Source of the DNA: CAYZJV01 sp964478945
GTDB taxonomy: Bacteria > Spirochaetota > Spirochaetia > Sphaerochaetales > Sphaerochaetaceae
NCBI GenBank assembly: GCA_964478945.1
Contig: CAYZJV010000003.1
Location: 1 to 64,000, forward strand
Length of the DNA: 64,000 bases
Reading direction: 5' to 3'
This document shows, piece after piece, positions 41,645-49,731 of the stretch (position 1 is its first letter; each line of letters starts with the position of its first letter). The notes below the pieces were generated by a model. That model was not told the origin of the DNA, did not search any database, and was given only the letters and a program-made list of their open reading frames with translations. A program made the translations under genes and the position numbers.

Positions 41645-42178
41645 TCAATATTCGATACACTTCTGTGCCTTCACCTTCGCGGTACGCCAAGGATGCTTGA
41701 TCTCCACCAATTCATGCACCATGTCGGCAAGTTCCACCAACTCCTTTGGCGCTTCACGACCGGTTATCACCACATGTGGAGCATCGGAGCGATCAAGAGA
41801 ATCGAGAAAGCCGACCACCTCATTCATATCGAGAAAACCCTTGTTGAGGGCATACGTGAATTCATCGAGCACCAACAGTTCGTACTCGTGGGAATTCAAC
41901 AGTATCTTGGCCCTCTCCCAGCCTTCCCTGCACGCCCGACGGGTAGGACCATCATCGGTGGCATCCCAAAGGAACCCTTCGCCATAATTTTCCCACAGCA
42001 CTCCTTGCGAAATGGCGAAACGCTTCTCTCCTGTCTCCAGTGAAGGAGGTTTTATGAACTGCAGCACAGCGCACGGTCGTCCATGTCCGAGAGTACGCAT
42101 CACCAACCCCATGGCTGCGGTGGTCTTTCCCTTTCCATTGCCGGTATACACGATTTTCAACGGTACCCGATACTCCAT
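41645..42178 (-). CDS. cobO: Cob(I)alamin adenosyltransferase (CobA/CobO/BtuR type)
   Basis: 177 aa. Transfers the adenosyl group of ATP to cob(I)alamin to make coenzyme B12. Seen: the N-terminal P-loop YTGNGKGKTTAAMGLVMRT, GRPCAVLQFIKP, LLVLDEFTYALNKGFLDM, and VITGREAPKELVELADMV. The start at 42178 follows GAGGAGG by 6 bases; an upstream in-frame ATG would put that site inside the gene. It is 24 bases after the ABC-2 permease gene. No other cobalamin gene is nearby, so it probably serves salvaged corrinoids. Confidence 0.93.
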   Translation of the reverse strand: MEYRVPLKIVYTGNGKGKTTAAMGLVMRTLGHGRPCAVLQFIKPPSLETGEKRFAISQGVLWENYGEGFLWDATDDGPTRRACREGWERAKILLNSHEYELLVLDEFTYALNKGFLDMNEVVGFLDSLDRSDAPHVVITGREAPKELVELADMVHELVEIKHPWRTAKVKAQKCIEY

Positions 42179-42202
42179 GAATTCCTCCTCGATGTGCATA
42201 CC

Positions 42203-43354
42203 TCATACGGTCTGCAATATCTTTTCCGAATTGAACAATTTGGAGACCAACAGCGCGCATATTCCAGCCAACAGGATATTCGCAACAATCGCCATCACCA
42301 TATGCAACACATCGGTCATCCCCATGAAGCTGGCCTTCATCACGAAGATGGTATTTACGATGGGAACAAGGAACAGCACCAGGTTGGTCGTCGGGTCCAT
42401 GTACATCGTGGTGACTCCAACCAACACCACCACCAGGTAGAGCGGCATCACATAGGTGCTTCCCTCCTTGACACTTTTCGCCAAGGAACCGAGCAAGGTG
42501 ACCACCGCGCCGGTGAACAATGCGGAGGAGAACAATGCAAGCACGATCACCATGAGGGAAAATCCCGAGACCACCGTTCCGCTGATATCGGATTGGAACA
42601 TGAACCGTGACCCTTGTGGCAAGATCATGGAAATCATGAAGCCAAGGAAGGTTGCTCCCGCAGAACATACGGCGATCACCGACACGTAGAGGATCTTCCC
42701 CCAAGCGATGGAGGTTCGGGACACTTGGTTCACCAACAGAATCGCCAGACTCCCCCGCTCCTTCTCACCGCTGGTGGTATCGAGTCCGGCATTGATGGAA
42801 CCGGAGAAGAGGAAAATCATCAGGAAATAGGGCACGAGCATCGCCAGAAAGGATCCTCCCGATTGGGCGGCATCCGAAGCCAGGTCCACCACCCGCACCG
42901 AAAGGCTTTCCAGGTCCGAAGGGACAAGTCCATACCGGGCCAACAACTCTTCTCCAAGCATCTCCCCATAGAGCATCACCGCAAGGATCACCTGCTGTTG
43001 GGCATACTGCATCTTCTGGCTGCTCGAATCGTAGGAGAGGGTGACTTGGCTCCTGGTCCCCGGTATATAATCCGGAGGAAACATCAGAACGATATCGGCC
43101 TTGTCGGCATCCACCATCTCGACCGAAAGGCGATCTTCCAACAGCCCGGACAAACGGGAATCGTCGTTCCCCTCTATCGCGATCCGATAGGTGGTGTCCT
43201 TCGCATCCTTGTCCATCTCTCCCAGTACCGTACCTACTCCGACGAAGATGATCGGCAACACCAGTAGAGGGAGGATGAAGGTGGAAAACAAGGTCCTTCT
43301 ATCCTTGAAGAAGTTCTTCAATTCCTTCTTGAATATGATCAGTGCATCGTTCAT
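42203..43354 (-). CDS. ABC-2 type export permease (NatB-like)
   Basis: 383 aa. One N-terminal segment (LFSTFILPLLVLPIIFVGVG) is followed by a large extracytoplasmic region (about 45-180) and a cluster of five or six C-terminal segments, the ABC-2 layout of NatB-type exporters. Recognisable: NAGLDTTSGEKERGSLAILL, the conserved GEKERG loop of the family, and LGFMISMILP. The ATG overlaps the ATPase stop (ATGA). It partners the upstream ATPase; NatAB exports Na+ in Bacillus, but the substrate here is not readable. Confidence 0.85.
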   Translation of the reverse strand: MNDALIIFKKELKNFFKDRRTLFSTFILPLLVLPIIFVGVGTVLGEMDKDAKDTTYRIAIEGNDDSRLSGLLEDRLSVEMVDADKADIVLMFPPDYIPGTRSQVTLSYDSSSQKMQYAQQQVILAVMLYGEMLGEELLARYGLVPSDLESLSVRVVDLASDAAQSGGSFLAMLVPYFLMIFLFSGSINAGLDTTSGEKERGSLAILLVNQVSRTSIAWGKILYVSVIAVCSAGATFLGFMISMILPQGSRFMFQSDISGTVVSGFSLMVIVLALFSSALFTGAVVTLLGSLAKSVKEGSTYVMPLYLVVVLVGVTTMYMDPTTNLVLFLVPIVNTIFVMKASFMGMTDVLHMVMAIVANILLAGICALLVSKLFNSEKILQTV

Positions 43355-44094
43355 GACTTCTTCAACTCCTTTCCTATGAGGGAAAAGAACAAAGACTCTA
43401 TATCCTGCTCCCCATGGATCTCCATCAATTCCTCCACAGAACCTTCGCAAAGAAGACGTCCCTCGTGTATGATACCCACCCGGTCACACAATCTCTGCGC
43501 ATCCGAGAGCACATGTGTCGAGAGCACCACACATTTGCCAGCATGCTTCGCGGCGCGGAGAAAATCGGAGATCACCTTCACCGCAAGGACATCCAGACTG
43601 CTTGTGGGTTCGTCGAAAATGATGTTGTGTGGATCGTGCACGATACTTACCGCCAATCCAACCTTTTGTGTCATGCCACTGGAAAGCTTCGCGATGGGAG
43701 TGTCGAGGTACTTCTCCATATCGAATTCCTTGGCCAATGTGGCGATGCGAAGCTCGATTTCCGCAGTCCCCATATGGTTCAACCTACCGAAGAAGACGAG
43801 CAGTTCCCGACACGACAACTGTCCGGCAAGCTTCATCTCCCCCGTGAGAAAGCCGATGCTGTCGCGAACCACCCTTCCTTCGGAAACCACATCATGGCCG
43901 TCAACTTCGACCTTGCCCGAATCGGGCCTCAGCAGCGTTGCGATGGTACGGAGCGTAGTGGTTTTTCCCGCCCCATTCGGACCCAACAATCCGAAGATCT
44001 CACCATCGCGTGCCATACAGGAGATTCCCTTCACCACTTCCTTGCTTCCGTTGCGCACCTTGTAGCTCTTGTGGAGGTTGTCGATGGAGATCAT
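43351..44094 (-). CDS. ABC exporter ATPase (NatA-like)
   Basis: 247 aa ATPase. Walker A LLGPNGAGKTTTLR, the DrrA/NatA-type YLTGEMK-like region (GFLTGEMKLAGQLSCRE), signature LSSGMTQKVGLAVSIVHDP, Walker B NIIFDEPTSSLDVLA and switch VLSTHVLSDAQRL. The start overlaps the pdxA stop (ATGA), and the stop overlaps the permease start in the same way, so pdxA, this gene and its permease are translated in a chain. Confidence 0.9.
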   Translation of the reverse strand: MISIDNLHKSYKVRNGSKEVVKGISCMARDGEIFGLLGPNGAGKTTTLRTIATLLRPDSGKVEVDGHDVVSEGRVVRDSIGFLTGEMKLAGQLSCRELLVFFGRLNHMGTAEIELRIATLAKEFDMEKYLDTPIAKLSSGMTQKVGLAVSIVHDPHNIIFDEPTSSLDVLAVKVISDFLRAAKHAGKCVVLSTHVLSDAQRLCDRVGIIHEGRLLCEGSVEELMEIHGEQDIESLFFSLIGKELKKS

Positions 44095-45113
44095 GAGGCA
44101 TTGGTTCCATTGGTGAGATATTTGATCGCCACCTTGATGGCTTCGACCATGCTCACCTCGGACGCGATTCCCTTGCCGGCGATATCGAACGCAGTGCCAT
44201 GGTCCACACTGGTCCTCAAAAACGGCAAGGCCCAAGTAACCGATATCGTCCGATCGAAATCGAGCGTTTTCGCCGCAATGTGTCCCTGGTCATGATAAAG
44301 GGAAAGCACCGCTCGATATTTGCCGATCTTTGCAAGATGGAACACCGAATCGGCACCAATCGGTCCAACGACATCCAGGCCCTCGAGACGTGCCCTTTCA
44401 ATGGCGGGAACGATCGACATCTGTTCCTCATCACCGAACAATCCATGTTCTCCACCATGGGGATTCAATGCTGCCACAGCGAAGGGAAGATTGGTGTCGA
44501 AGGCATTGTTGAGCGTCAACTTGTAGCACTCCTTGATCGATTTGAACACACGCTCCTCGGTAACCGCATCGCAAGCTTGTCGAAGACTGAGATGTCGGGT
44601 CATGAAGAATATCTTCAATCCCAGTGTCTCGAACATCGTCACAGGAGCTGGACTATCGGTCAACTCTCCAAGAATCTCGGTGTGGCCGATGGAATTCACG
44701 CCGCCTTCGCGCAAAGACTCCTTATGGAGCGGAGGAGTGACGATCGCATCCGCGATATGTGAACGGGTGATCCGGACCGCCTCCACGATGGCTCGATGGG
44801 CGGCTTGTCCGCACATCCCTTGTATTTCCCCATAGCGAAATCGTTTCAAATTAACCAATGGAAAGTGGTAGAAGATGCTTTCCTTGCCATCCTCCAGCGC
44901 AAAGCGACACGCTTCATCGGAATCCACCACCACATCGAAGGGATCTCCCAACGCACAGTCTTGCATCGTCTTCTCAAAGAGTTTCCTGTCTCCAAGCACG
45001 ACCACCCTAGCCTTTTTGCTGTGCACCCCATGGTCCAACGCCTTCACGACAATCTCGGGACCTATGCCCGCCGGATCACCCATTGGGATGGCAAGAACGA
45101 TATGGTTGGACAT
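44091..45113 (-). CDS. pdxA: 4-hydroxythreonine-4-phosphate dehydrogenase-like protein (PdxA family)
   Basis: NAD-dependent oxidative decarboxylase, 340 aa. Seen: AIPMGDPAGIGPEIVVKAL, VTPPLHKESLREGGV with a catalytic Lys/His region, IGHTEILGELTD, FFMTRHLSLRQA, ALNPHGGEHGLFGDEE, YHDQGHIAAKTLDFD and FLRTSVDHGTAFDIAGKG. In vitamin B6 synthesis PdxA acts with PdxJ, which is not here. PdxA paralogues also act on D-threonate or D-erythronate phosphates, so the role could be catabolic. The ATG at 45113 follows GGAGG by 6 bases. It is first in an operon with the exporter and cobO. Confidence 0.88.
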   Translation of the reverse strand: MSNHIVLAIPMGDPAGIGPEIVVKALDHGVHSKKARVVVLGDRKLFEKTMQDCALGDPFDVVVDSDEACRFALEDGKESIFYHFPLVNLKRFRYGEIQGMCGQAAHRAIVEAVRITRSHIADAIVTPPLHKESLREGGVNSIGHTEILGELTDSPAPVTMFETLGLKIFFMTRHLSLRQACDAVTEERVFKSIKECYKLTLNNAFDTNLPFAVAALNPHGGEHGLFGDEEQMSIVPAIERARLEGLDVVGPIGADSVFHLAKIGKYRAVLSLYHDQGHIAAKTLDFDRTISVTWALPFLRTSVDHGTAFDIAGKGIASEVSMVEAIKVAIKYLTNGTNAS

Positions 45114-45135
45114 CATGCACCTCCTCGGTAGTGCA

Positions 45136-45164
45136 ACTATACCAACATGGAAACGCCGACGCAA
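45136..45164 (-). promoter_or_regulatory. Promoter of the pdxA operon
   Basis: On the minus strand TTGCGT (45164-45159), a 17-base spacer and TATAGT (45141-45136) lie about 23 bases before the pdxA start. The -35 box is weak and the -10 box strong. Confidence 0.45.
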
Positions 45165-45202
45165 TAGAATCGTCAAACACCATTGAGTCGGTAAAAAGCC
45201 GA

Positions 45203-45231
45203 TTGACAGATGGAATCTTTACGCCTACTGT
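45203..45231 (+). promoter_or_regulatory. Promoter of the hyperacidic protein gene
   Basis: A perfect -35 TTGACA (45203-45208), a 17-base spacer and a weak -10 TACTGT (45226-45231) lie about 32 bases before the start at 45264. It is divergent from the pdxA promoter. Confidence 0.5.
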
Positions 45232-45263
45232 GTACGTATCGTTGCCTTGGAGGGAGGACGGCC

Positions 45264-45551
45264 ATGAAATACCATGATGAAGACGAGTGGGAAGAGAAAT
45301 ACTTCGATGAGGACTTCGAAGAGGATGAATCGTACGAAATAGACGACGATTTCGATCCCAACGAGCTCAGGGAAGATGACGACTATGACGAGTTCGAGGA
45401 AGAGGAGGAGGACGACGAGGATCTCGACGGATTTTTCCTAGATGACGAGGAAACCGAAGTAATCGAAGAAGAGGATGAGGAAGAGGACGGAGATGACTAT
45501 ATCTTCGACGAAGAGGACGTGCTCGAGGAAGAGGACCCCTACGATTACTGA
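45264..45551 (+). CDS. Hyperacidic small protein of unknown function
   Basis: 95 aa, of which I count 27 Asp and 32 Glu (about 62 percent), with only two Lys and one Arg. Aromatic residues (Tyr, Phe, Trp) are spread regularly among the acidic runs, for example DEWEEKYFDEDFEED and DGFFLDDEETEVIEEEDEEE. It is probably disordered, like DNA-mimic, histone-chaperone-like or metal-binding acidic proteins, but I recognise no family. The start follows GGAGG by 6 bases with a recognisable promoter, and a strong terminator follows about 80 bases after the stop, so it is a real single-gene unit. An upstream in-frame ATG at 45210 has no ribosome site. Confidence 0.75.
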   Translation: MKYHDEDEWEEKYFDEDFEEDESYEIDDDFDPNELREDDDYDEFEEEEEDDEDLDGFFLDDEETEVIEEEDEEEDGDDYIFDEEDVLEEEDPYDY

Positions 45552-45590
45552 ACCCAACAGGATCGTCCCTTCTCCCTCAAAGGTGAGCAG

Positions 45591-45608
45591 GAGAGTCGTA
45601 CGACTCTC
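45591..45608. repeat. Perfect 18-bp palindrome downstream of the acidic gene
   Basis: GAGAGTCGTACGACTCTC is a perfect palindrome (9-base arms, no loop) 40 bases after the acidic protein stop and 24 bases before its terminator. It has no T-run of its own. It may be a hairpin protecting the transcript end or a protein-binding site. Confidence 0.45.
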
Positions 45609-45632
45609 TTGAACGATTGCACAACCCACACA

Positions 45633-45657
45633 GGCGGATATTTCCGCCTTTTTTTTT
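45633..45657 (+). terminator. Terminator of the hyperacidic protein gene
   Basis: GGCGGA TATT TCCGCC (45633-45648), a six-pair stem, is followed by nine T residues. Textbook intrinsic terminator. Confidence 0.9.
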
Positions 45658-45791
45658 GCCCGCACACACCCTACTTGGAAATTGCCAGCGACGAGGTACA
45701 GCCCGCAACATGATGATCGGTACCCTCCATTTCATCCATTGATTTCCCCATTGAAGAGGAAAATTGCACCTTTCACCAGGGTAAGTTTCTA

Positions 45792-45820
45792 TTTACAGAA
45801 ACACGGAAGTACGCTATAGT
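45792..45820 (+). promoter_or_regulatory. Promoter of the first TrpX-like gene
   Basis: TTTACA (45792-45797), 17 bases, TATAGT (45815-45820); about 30 bases before the start. Identical hexamers and spacing to the promoter of the second binding-protein gene. No ARG-box-like site is seen here. Confidence 0.75.
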
Positions 45821-45849
45821 CCATCCATCCGTATCACGAGGAGAAGAAA

Positions 45850-46863
45850 ATGAAGGGAAAGAAAAGACTGTTGTCCATGCTTGTCGTCTCGATCGCCGCC
45901 TTGACCATGGTGTTCGCCACTGGACAGGTGGAACAGACCCCATCGGACATGATTCGCATTGGAGTCTCGAAAATCGTTACCCATCCGGCGCTCGATGCCA
46001 TTGAGCAGGGAATGATGGACGAGTTGTCCGAAAGGGGTTTCTCCATATCCTACGACTCGCAAAGTGCGAACGGCGACATTTCCACCGCTGCATCGATCGC
46101 ACAGAAATTCAAAGCCGACAAAGTAGATCTCGCCGTTGGCATAGGCACACCGGTTGCACAGGCGTTGGCGAATGTATTCACCACCACACCGGTTGTGTTC
46201 GGAGGAATCACCGATCCGCTCGAAGCCGGGCTGGTTCCCACCTACGAACCGAACGAAGGGAATGTGGGTGGAGTATCGGACAAGAACCCCGTATATGATC
46301 AGATCAAGCTGTTCACCGAGATCACCGGAGCCAAGACCGTGGGCATCGTATTCACCAGCGGGGAAGCCAATGGAGTGCAGCTGAGGGACCTGGTGAAAGC
46401 AGCAACCGAATCATTGGGAATTGGCTTCGTTTCGGCGGGAGTCTCCAATTCGGCTGAGGTGAAATCGGCCATTCTCTCGATAGCCGATAGGATTGATGGA
46501 CTCTATGTGGGCACCGACAATACGGTCGTATCGGCCATATCGAGTCTCAGCGAAGTGTGTGCCGAAGCCGAAGTTCCGCTGTTCACAGCCGATCCCACTA
46601 GTGCCGAAGGACTCGATTATTTCATGGTGTGGGGATTCAACTACTACAAGCATGGTCGAAAGACTGGACAAGCCGTAGCCCAGGTCTTGAACGGTGAAAA
46701 GACGGCTGGACAATTGGGAACAATCTTCATCACCGATCCCACCGAATTCGAATTGTGGTTCAACCTTGATGTGGCGAATCGTCTCAACATCACAGTTCCT
46801 ACGGAGTATCTCGAAGCGGCGGCCCGCATCCAAGAAGACGGGAAGATTATAAATTTTGAATAA
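45850..46863 (+). CDS. ABC transporter substrate-binding protein, TrpX-like (first copy)
   Basis: 337 aa binding protein of the ABC_sub_bind (TrpX) type. Signal peptide MKGKKRLLSMLVVSIAALTM then FATGQVEQ, a cleavage-site pattern often seen on spirochaete binding proteins. Family pattern: IGVSKIVTHPALDAIEQGMMD, cut to IGVSKIVTHPALDAIEQG, IAQKFKADKVDLAVGIGTPV, cut to KFKADKVDLAVGIGTPV, GGITDPLEAGLVP, YVGTDNTVVSAI and MVWGFNYYKHGR. Relatives are annotated for tryptophan or other amino-acid uptake; the ligand is not readable. It is clearly a tandem paralogue of the next gene and has its own promoter. Confidence 0.9.
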   Translation: MKGKKRLLSMLVVSIAALTMVFATGQVEQTPSDMIRIGVSKIVTHPALDAIEQGMMDELSERGFSISYDSQSANGDISTAASIAQKFKADKVDLAVGIGTPVAQALANVFTTTPVVFGGITDPLEAGLVPTYEPNEGNVGGVSDKNPVYDQIKLFTEITGAKTVGIVFTSGEANGVQLRDLVKAATESLGIGFVSAGVSNSAEVKSAILSIADRIDGLYVGTDNTVVSAISSLSEVCAEAEVPLFTADPTSAEGLDYFMVWGFNYYKHGRKTGQAVAQVLNGEKTAGQLGTIFITDPTEFELWFNLDVANRLNITVPTEYLEAAARIQEDGKIINFE

Positions 46864-46877
46864 CAAGCGTATCTTTA

Positions 46878-46891
46878 TACATGAATATGCA
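46878..46891. promoter_or_regulatory. ARG-box-like site before the second TrpX-like gene
   Basis: TACATGAATATGCA differs from the carAB box TACATAAATATGCA at one position. It ends 8 bases before the -35 box of the second binding-protein promoter, a position compatible with regulation. The regulator assignment is inference. Confidence 0.5.
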
Positions 46892-46899
46892 TAAGCATC

Positions 46900-46928
46900 T
46901 TTACAAAAGACGTTGGGCGGTCTATAGT
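46900..46928 (+). promoter_or_regulatory. Promoter of the second TrpX-like gene
   Basis: TTTACA (46900-46905), 17 bases, TATAGT (46923-46928), about 30 bases before the ATG at 46959. Same hexamers and spacing as the promoter of the first copy. Confidence 0.75.
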
Positions 46929-46958
46929 GCCAACAAACCCTACGCTAAGGAGCTTCCT

Positions 46959-47960
46959 ATGAAGAAAATCAGTATCCTTCTGCTTCTGTTTTCGGTGCTT
47001 GCGACGCCTCTGTCGGCAGCTGGTGCCCAAGAATCGACGACCGCTGGAGAGACGGTCATCGGTGTTTCCAAATTCCTTGCCCACCCCGCCCTCGATGCAG
47101 TCGAAGTCGGAATGCAGGACTATTTGAATTCGGTTGGAAAGAGTGTGCGATTCGATTTCCAGAATGCCAATGCCGATGTCTCGGCATCAGCCCAAATCGC
47201 CCAGAAGTTCAAGACCGACAAGGTTGACATCGCCGTTGGAATCGCCACTCCGACCGCCCAGGCCTTGGTGAATGTCTTCACCGATATCCCGGTTGTATTC
47301 TCGGCTATCACCGATCCCCTTGGAGCCGGTCTGGTGACTACCTACGAGACACCCTATTCGGAAAATACCACAGGAGTCTCGGATATGAATCCCGTCGATG
47401 CCCAGATTGCACTCTTGGCAAGGCTGACCGGAGCGAAGACGATCGGTAATGTCTACGCCAGTGGTGAAGCCAATGGAGTGACGTTGATGGAACAGGCGAA
47501 GGCTGCAACCGAGAGTCTTGGTCTCAAGTTTGTGACCGCAGCCGTATCCAATACGGCGGAGGTAATGCAGGCCACCCAGTCCATCGTCGATAGGGTCGAT
47601 GCGCTCTATATCGCCACCGACAATACCGTCATCAGCGCACTTCCTTCGGTCGATGATGTTGCTGCGAAAGCCGGCGTTCCCCTCATGGCCGCCGATCCAT
47701 CCAATGTGGAAGGTCTCGATGTACTCGTGGCTTGGGGATTCGACTACTATAAAATCGGACTCGCAACCGGAAAAATCATCGAACAGCTTTTGGACGGAAA
47801 GAAGCCTGGAGAGATTGGAACCGTGTTTCTCACCGATCCCGCCGACTTCGAACTCTGGTTCAATCTTGACGCAGCCGAGAATTTGGGGATAACTATACCG
47901 GAGGACTTGATGGAATCGGCCGCGGTGGTCATCCAGGATGGTCAAAAAATCGTCAAATAG
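46959..47960 (+). CDS. ABC transporter substrate-binding protein, TrpX-like (second copy)
   Basis: 333 aa paralogue of the preceding gene. Signal peptide MKKISILLLLFSVLATPLSA followed by AGAQES, a plausible signal peptidase I site with no lipobox Cys. Shared pattern: IGVSKFLAHPALDAVEVGMQ, KFKTDKVDIAVGIATPTAQA, SAITDPLGAGLVT, YIATDNTVISALPS, VAWGFDYYKIGLATGK and FLTDPADFELWFNLD. The start at 46959 follows AAGGAGC; the frame extends 26 codons upstream, but that stretch covers the promoter and would hide the signal peptide. The permease follows 9 bases after the stop, so this copy is the one directly linked to the transporter. Confidence 0.9.
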   Translation: MKKISILLLLFSVLATPLSAAGAQESTTAGETVIGVSKFLAHPALDAVEVGMQDYLNSVGKSVRFDFQNANADVSASAQIAQKFKTDKVDIAVGIATPTAQALVNVFTDIPVVFSAITDPLGAGLVTTYETPYSENTTGVSDMNPVDAQIALLARLTGAKTIGNVYASGEANGVTLMEQAKAATESLGLKFVTAAVSNTAEVMQATQSIVDRVDALYIATDNTVISALPSVDDVAAKAGVPLMAADPSNVEGLDVLVAWGFDYYKIGLATGKIIEQLLDGKKPGEIGTVFLTDPADFELWFNLDAAENLGITIPEDLMESAAVVIQDGQKIVK

Positions 47961-47969
47961 GATGTATCG

Positions 47970-48929
47970 ATGTTAGAAGGTATTTTTGTTGATGGATTGA
48001 TATTCTCCATCATGGTGATCGGTGTGTTGATATCATACCGAATACTGGACTTCGCCGATTTGACCTGCGACGGCTCCTTTGCAACGGGAGCCGCCGTAGC
48101 GACTATGGCGATAGTCAATGGAACAGGGCTGGCGACAGCCCTTTTGCTTGCCGTGGCCTCCGGAGCCATCGCAGGAGTGGTCACCGCCACCATCCACAAT
48201 CGTCTCAAGGTTCCCGGTCTACTCGCCGGCATACTCACCATGACGATGCTCTATTCGGTGAATATCCGAATTCTTGGTGGAAGGGCAAATGTGCCGTTGC
48301 TCCGCATCACCACGCTCTACACACGATTCCCCGAGGTTTTTTCGATGGTGTCCAATCCCTGGGCTTTGTTGATCGGTACCTTGCTCATCGTGCTGGTGGT
48401 GAAATTCGTGATCGATATCTTTTTCCGTACCGATCTTGGCATCGCTATCGGTGCCTTGGGAAGCAACGAGCAGATGATCGTGAGCATGGGAATGAATCCC
48501 AAATTGCTCAAGGTCATCGGTATGGCCATCTCCAACGGTTTGATCGCCCTTTCCGGTGGTCTGCTCGCCCAGTACCAGGGGTTCGCCGATGCGAACCTTG
48601 GACAAGGCATGGTGGTCCAGGGACTTGCAGCGATCATGATCGGTGAGTTCCTGTTCGACAGCAACCGGATTTCCCTCATCACACTGCGGGTAGTGTTTGG
48701 AGCCATCATCTACAAGGCTTTGATGTTTCTCGGACGATATTACGGCTATTACATCAATCTTACTCCCAGTGATTTGAAACTCCTCACCGGCATATTGGTC
48801 ATTGTGTCGTTGATCGTAGCTCAGACGAGGAGTGCCGCATCGAGTGCCGATGCGAGGAAAAAGGCGTTGAAACGCAACAAGGCAAGGCGTGAAGCCGAAA
48901 TACAGGAGGCCACACATGTTGAGGATTGA
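47970..48929 (+). CDS. ABC transporter permease, TrpY-like
   Basis: 319 aa, of the branched-chain-amino-acid/sugar permease superfamily (BPD_transp_2). About eight membrane segments. Recognisable: ISYRILDFADLTCDGSFATG, the conserved N-terminal stretch of these permeases, then LAGILTMTMLYSVNIRILGG, GSNEQMIVSMGMNPKLLKVIG and SGGLLAQYQGFADANLGQGM, cut to 20 residues here. The C-terminus is a basic cytoplasmic tail (RKKALKRNKARREAEIQ). It overlaps the ATPase start by 14 bases. Confidence 0.9.
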   Translation: MLEGIFVDGLIFSIMVIGVLISYRILDFADLTCDGSFATGAAVATMAIVNGTGLATALLLAVASGAIAGVVTATIHNRLKVPGLLAGILTMTMLYSVNIRILGGRANVPLLRITTLYTRFPEVFSMVSNPWALLIGTLLIVLVVKFVIDIFFRTDLGIAIGALGSNEQMIVSMGMNPKLLKVIGMAISNGLIALSGGLLAQYQGFADANLGQGMVVQGLAAIMIGEFLFDSNRISLITLRVVFGAIIYKALMFLGRYYGYYINLTPSDLKLLTGILVIVSLIVAQTRSAASSADARKKALKRNKARREAEIQEATHVED

Positions 48930-49710
48930 GCAGGTCTCCAAGGTGTTCTATCCCGCGACTGTGAACGAAAAGACCGCTATAGAATACCTCAATCTTGAAG
49001 TGAAATCGGGAGATTTCATCACTGTGGTGGGTAGCAATGGCTCTGGGAAGAGTACCCTCTTCAATCTCATTGCCGGTACCTATCCCGTCACGGGGGGAAA
49101 AATCTCCCTCAATGGCAAGGATGTGACCAACACACCCGAATACAAGCGCGCGTTCACCATTGGCAGGATATTCCAAGACCCCACCAAAGGAACCGCAGCG
49201 AAGATGTCGATCGAAGACAATATGGTCACCGCCCTCCACAAGGGAATGAAGGGGCTCAAGATAAGCCTCAACGGTACGATCAGAGAGAGGTTCAAGGAAG
49301 AACTGAAGCAACTGTCCATGGGTCTCGAGGATCGGCTGAGGGACAACGTGGGACTTCTTTCCGGTGGACAGAGGCAAGCGCTGACTCTGTTGATGACGGT
49401 GCTGAGCAAACCTGAAATGCTGCTTTTGGATGAGCACACCGCGGCTCTTGATCCACGCAATGCCCAGATTGTGATGGATCTCACCACCCAATTCGTCAAG
49501 AGGTACCACCTCACCACGTTGATGGTCACCCACAACATGCAGCATGCCATCGACTTCGGCAACCGTTTGATCATGATGGATGAAGGCAAGATCATATTGG
49601 ACCTCTCGGAAGAGGAGAAGCGAAGCCTCACCGTTGGCAAGCTGGTCCAGAAATTCAAATCCATCAAGAAACATGAATATGCTTCCGATGAGGACCTGCT
49701 GGTGACATGA
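48916..49710 (+). CDS. ABC transporter ATPase, TrpZ-like
   Basis: 264 aa. Walker A GSNGSGKSTLF, Q-loop RIFQDPTKGTAA, signature LSGGQRQALTLLMTVLSKPE, Walker B LLLDEHTAALDP (His after the Glu, normal for this branch) and the switch His in MVTHNMQHAIDFG. The start at 48916 follows AGGAGG by 6 bases; the frame opens 9 codons earlier. It is the last gene of the transporter operon and is followed by a terminator. Confidence 0.92.
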   Translation: MLRIEQVSKVFYPATVNEKTAIEYLNLEVKSGDFITVVGSNGSGKSTLFNLIAGTYPVTGGKISLNGKDVTNTPEYKRAFTIGRIFQDPTKGTAAKMSIEDNMVTALHKGMKGLKISLNGTIRERFKEELKQLSMGLEDRLRDNVGLLSGGQRQALTLLMTVLSKPEMLLLDEHTAALDPRNAQIVMDLTTQFVKRYHLTTLMVTHNMQHAIDFGNRLIMMDEGKIILDLSEEEKRSLTVGKLVQKFKSIKKHEYASDEDLLVT

Positions 49711-49731
49711 TTCATGGACTCTTCAGACGCA

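Noticed and set aside
46881..46958. N-terminal extension of the second TrpX-like protein
   Set aside because: The extension overlaps a near-perfect promoter and would bury the signal peptide; AAGGAG stands before the ATG at 46959.
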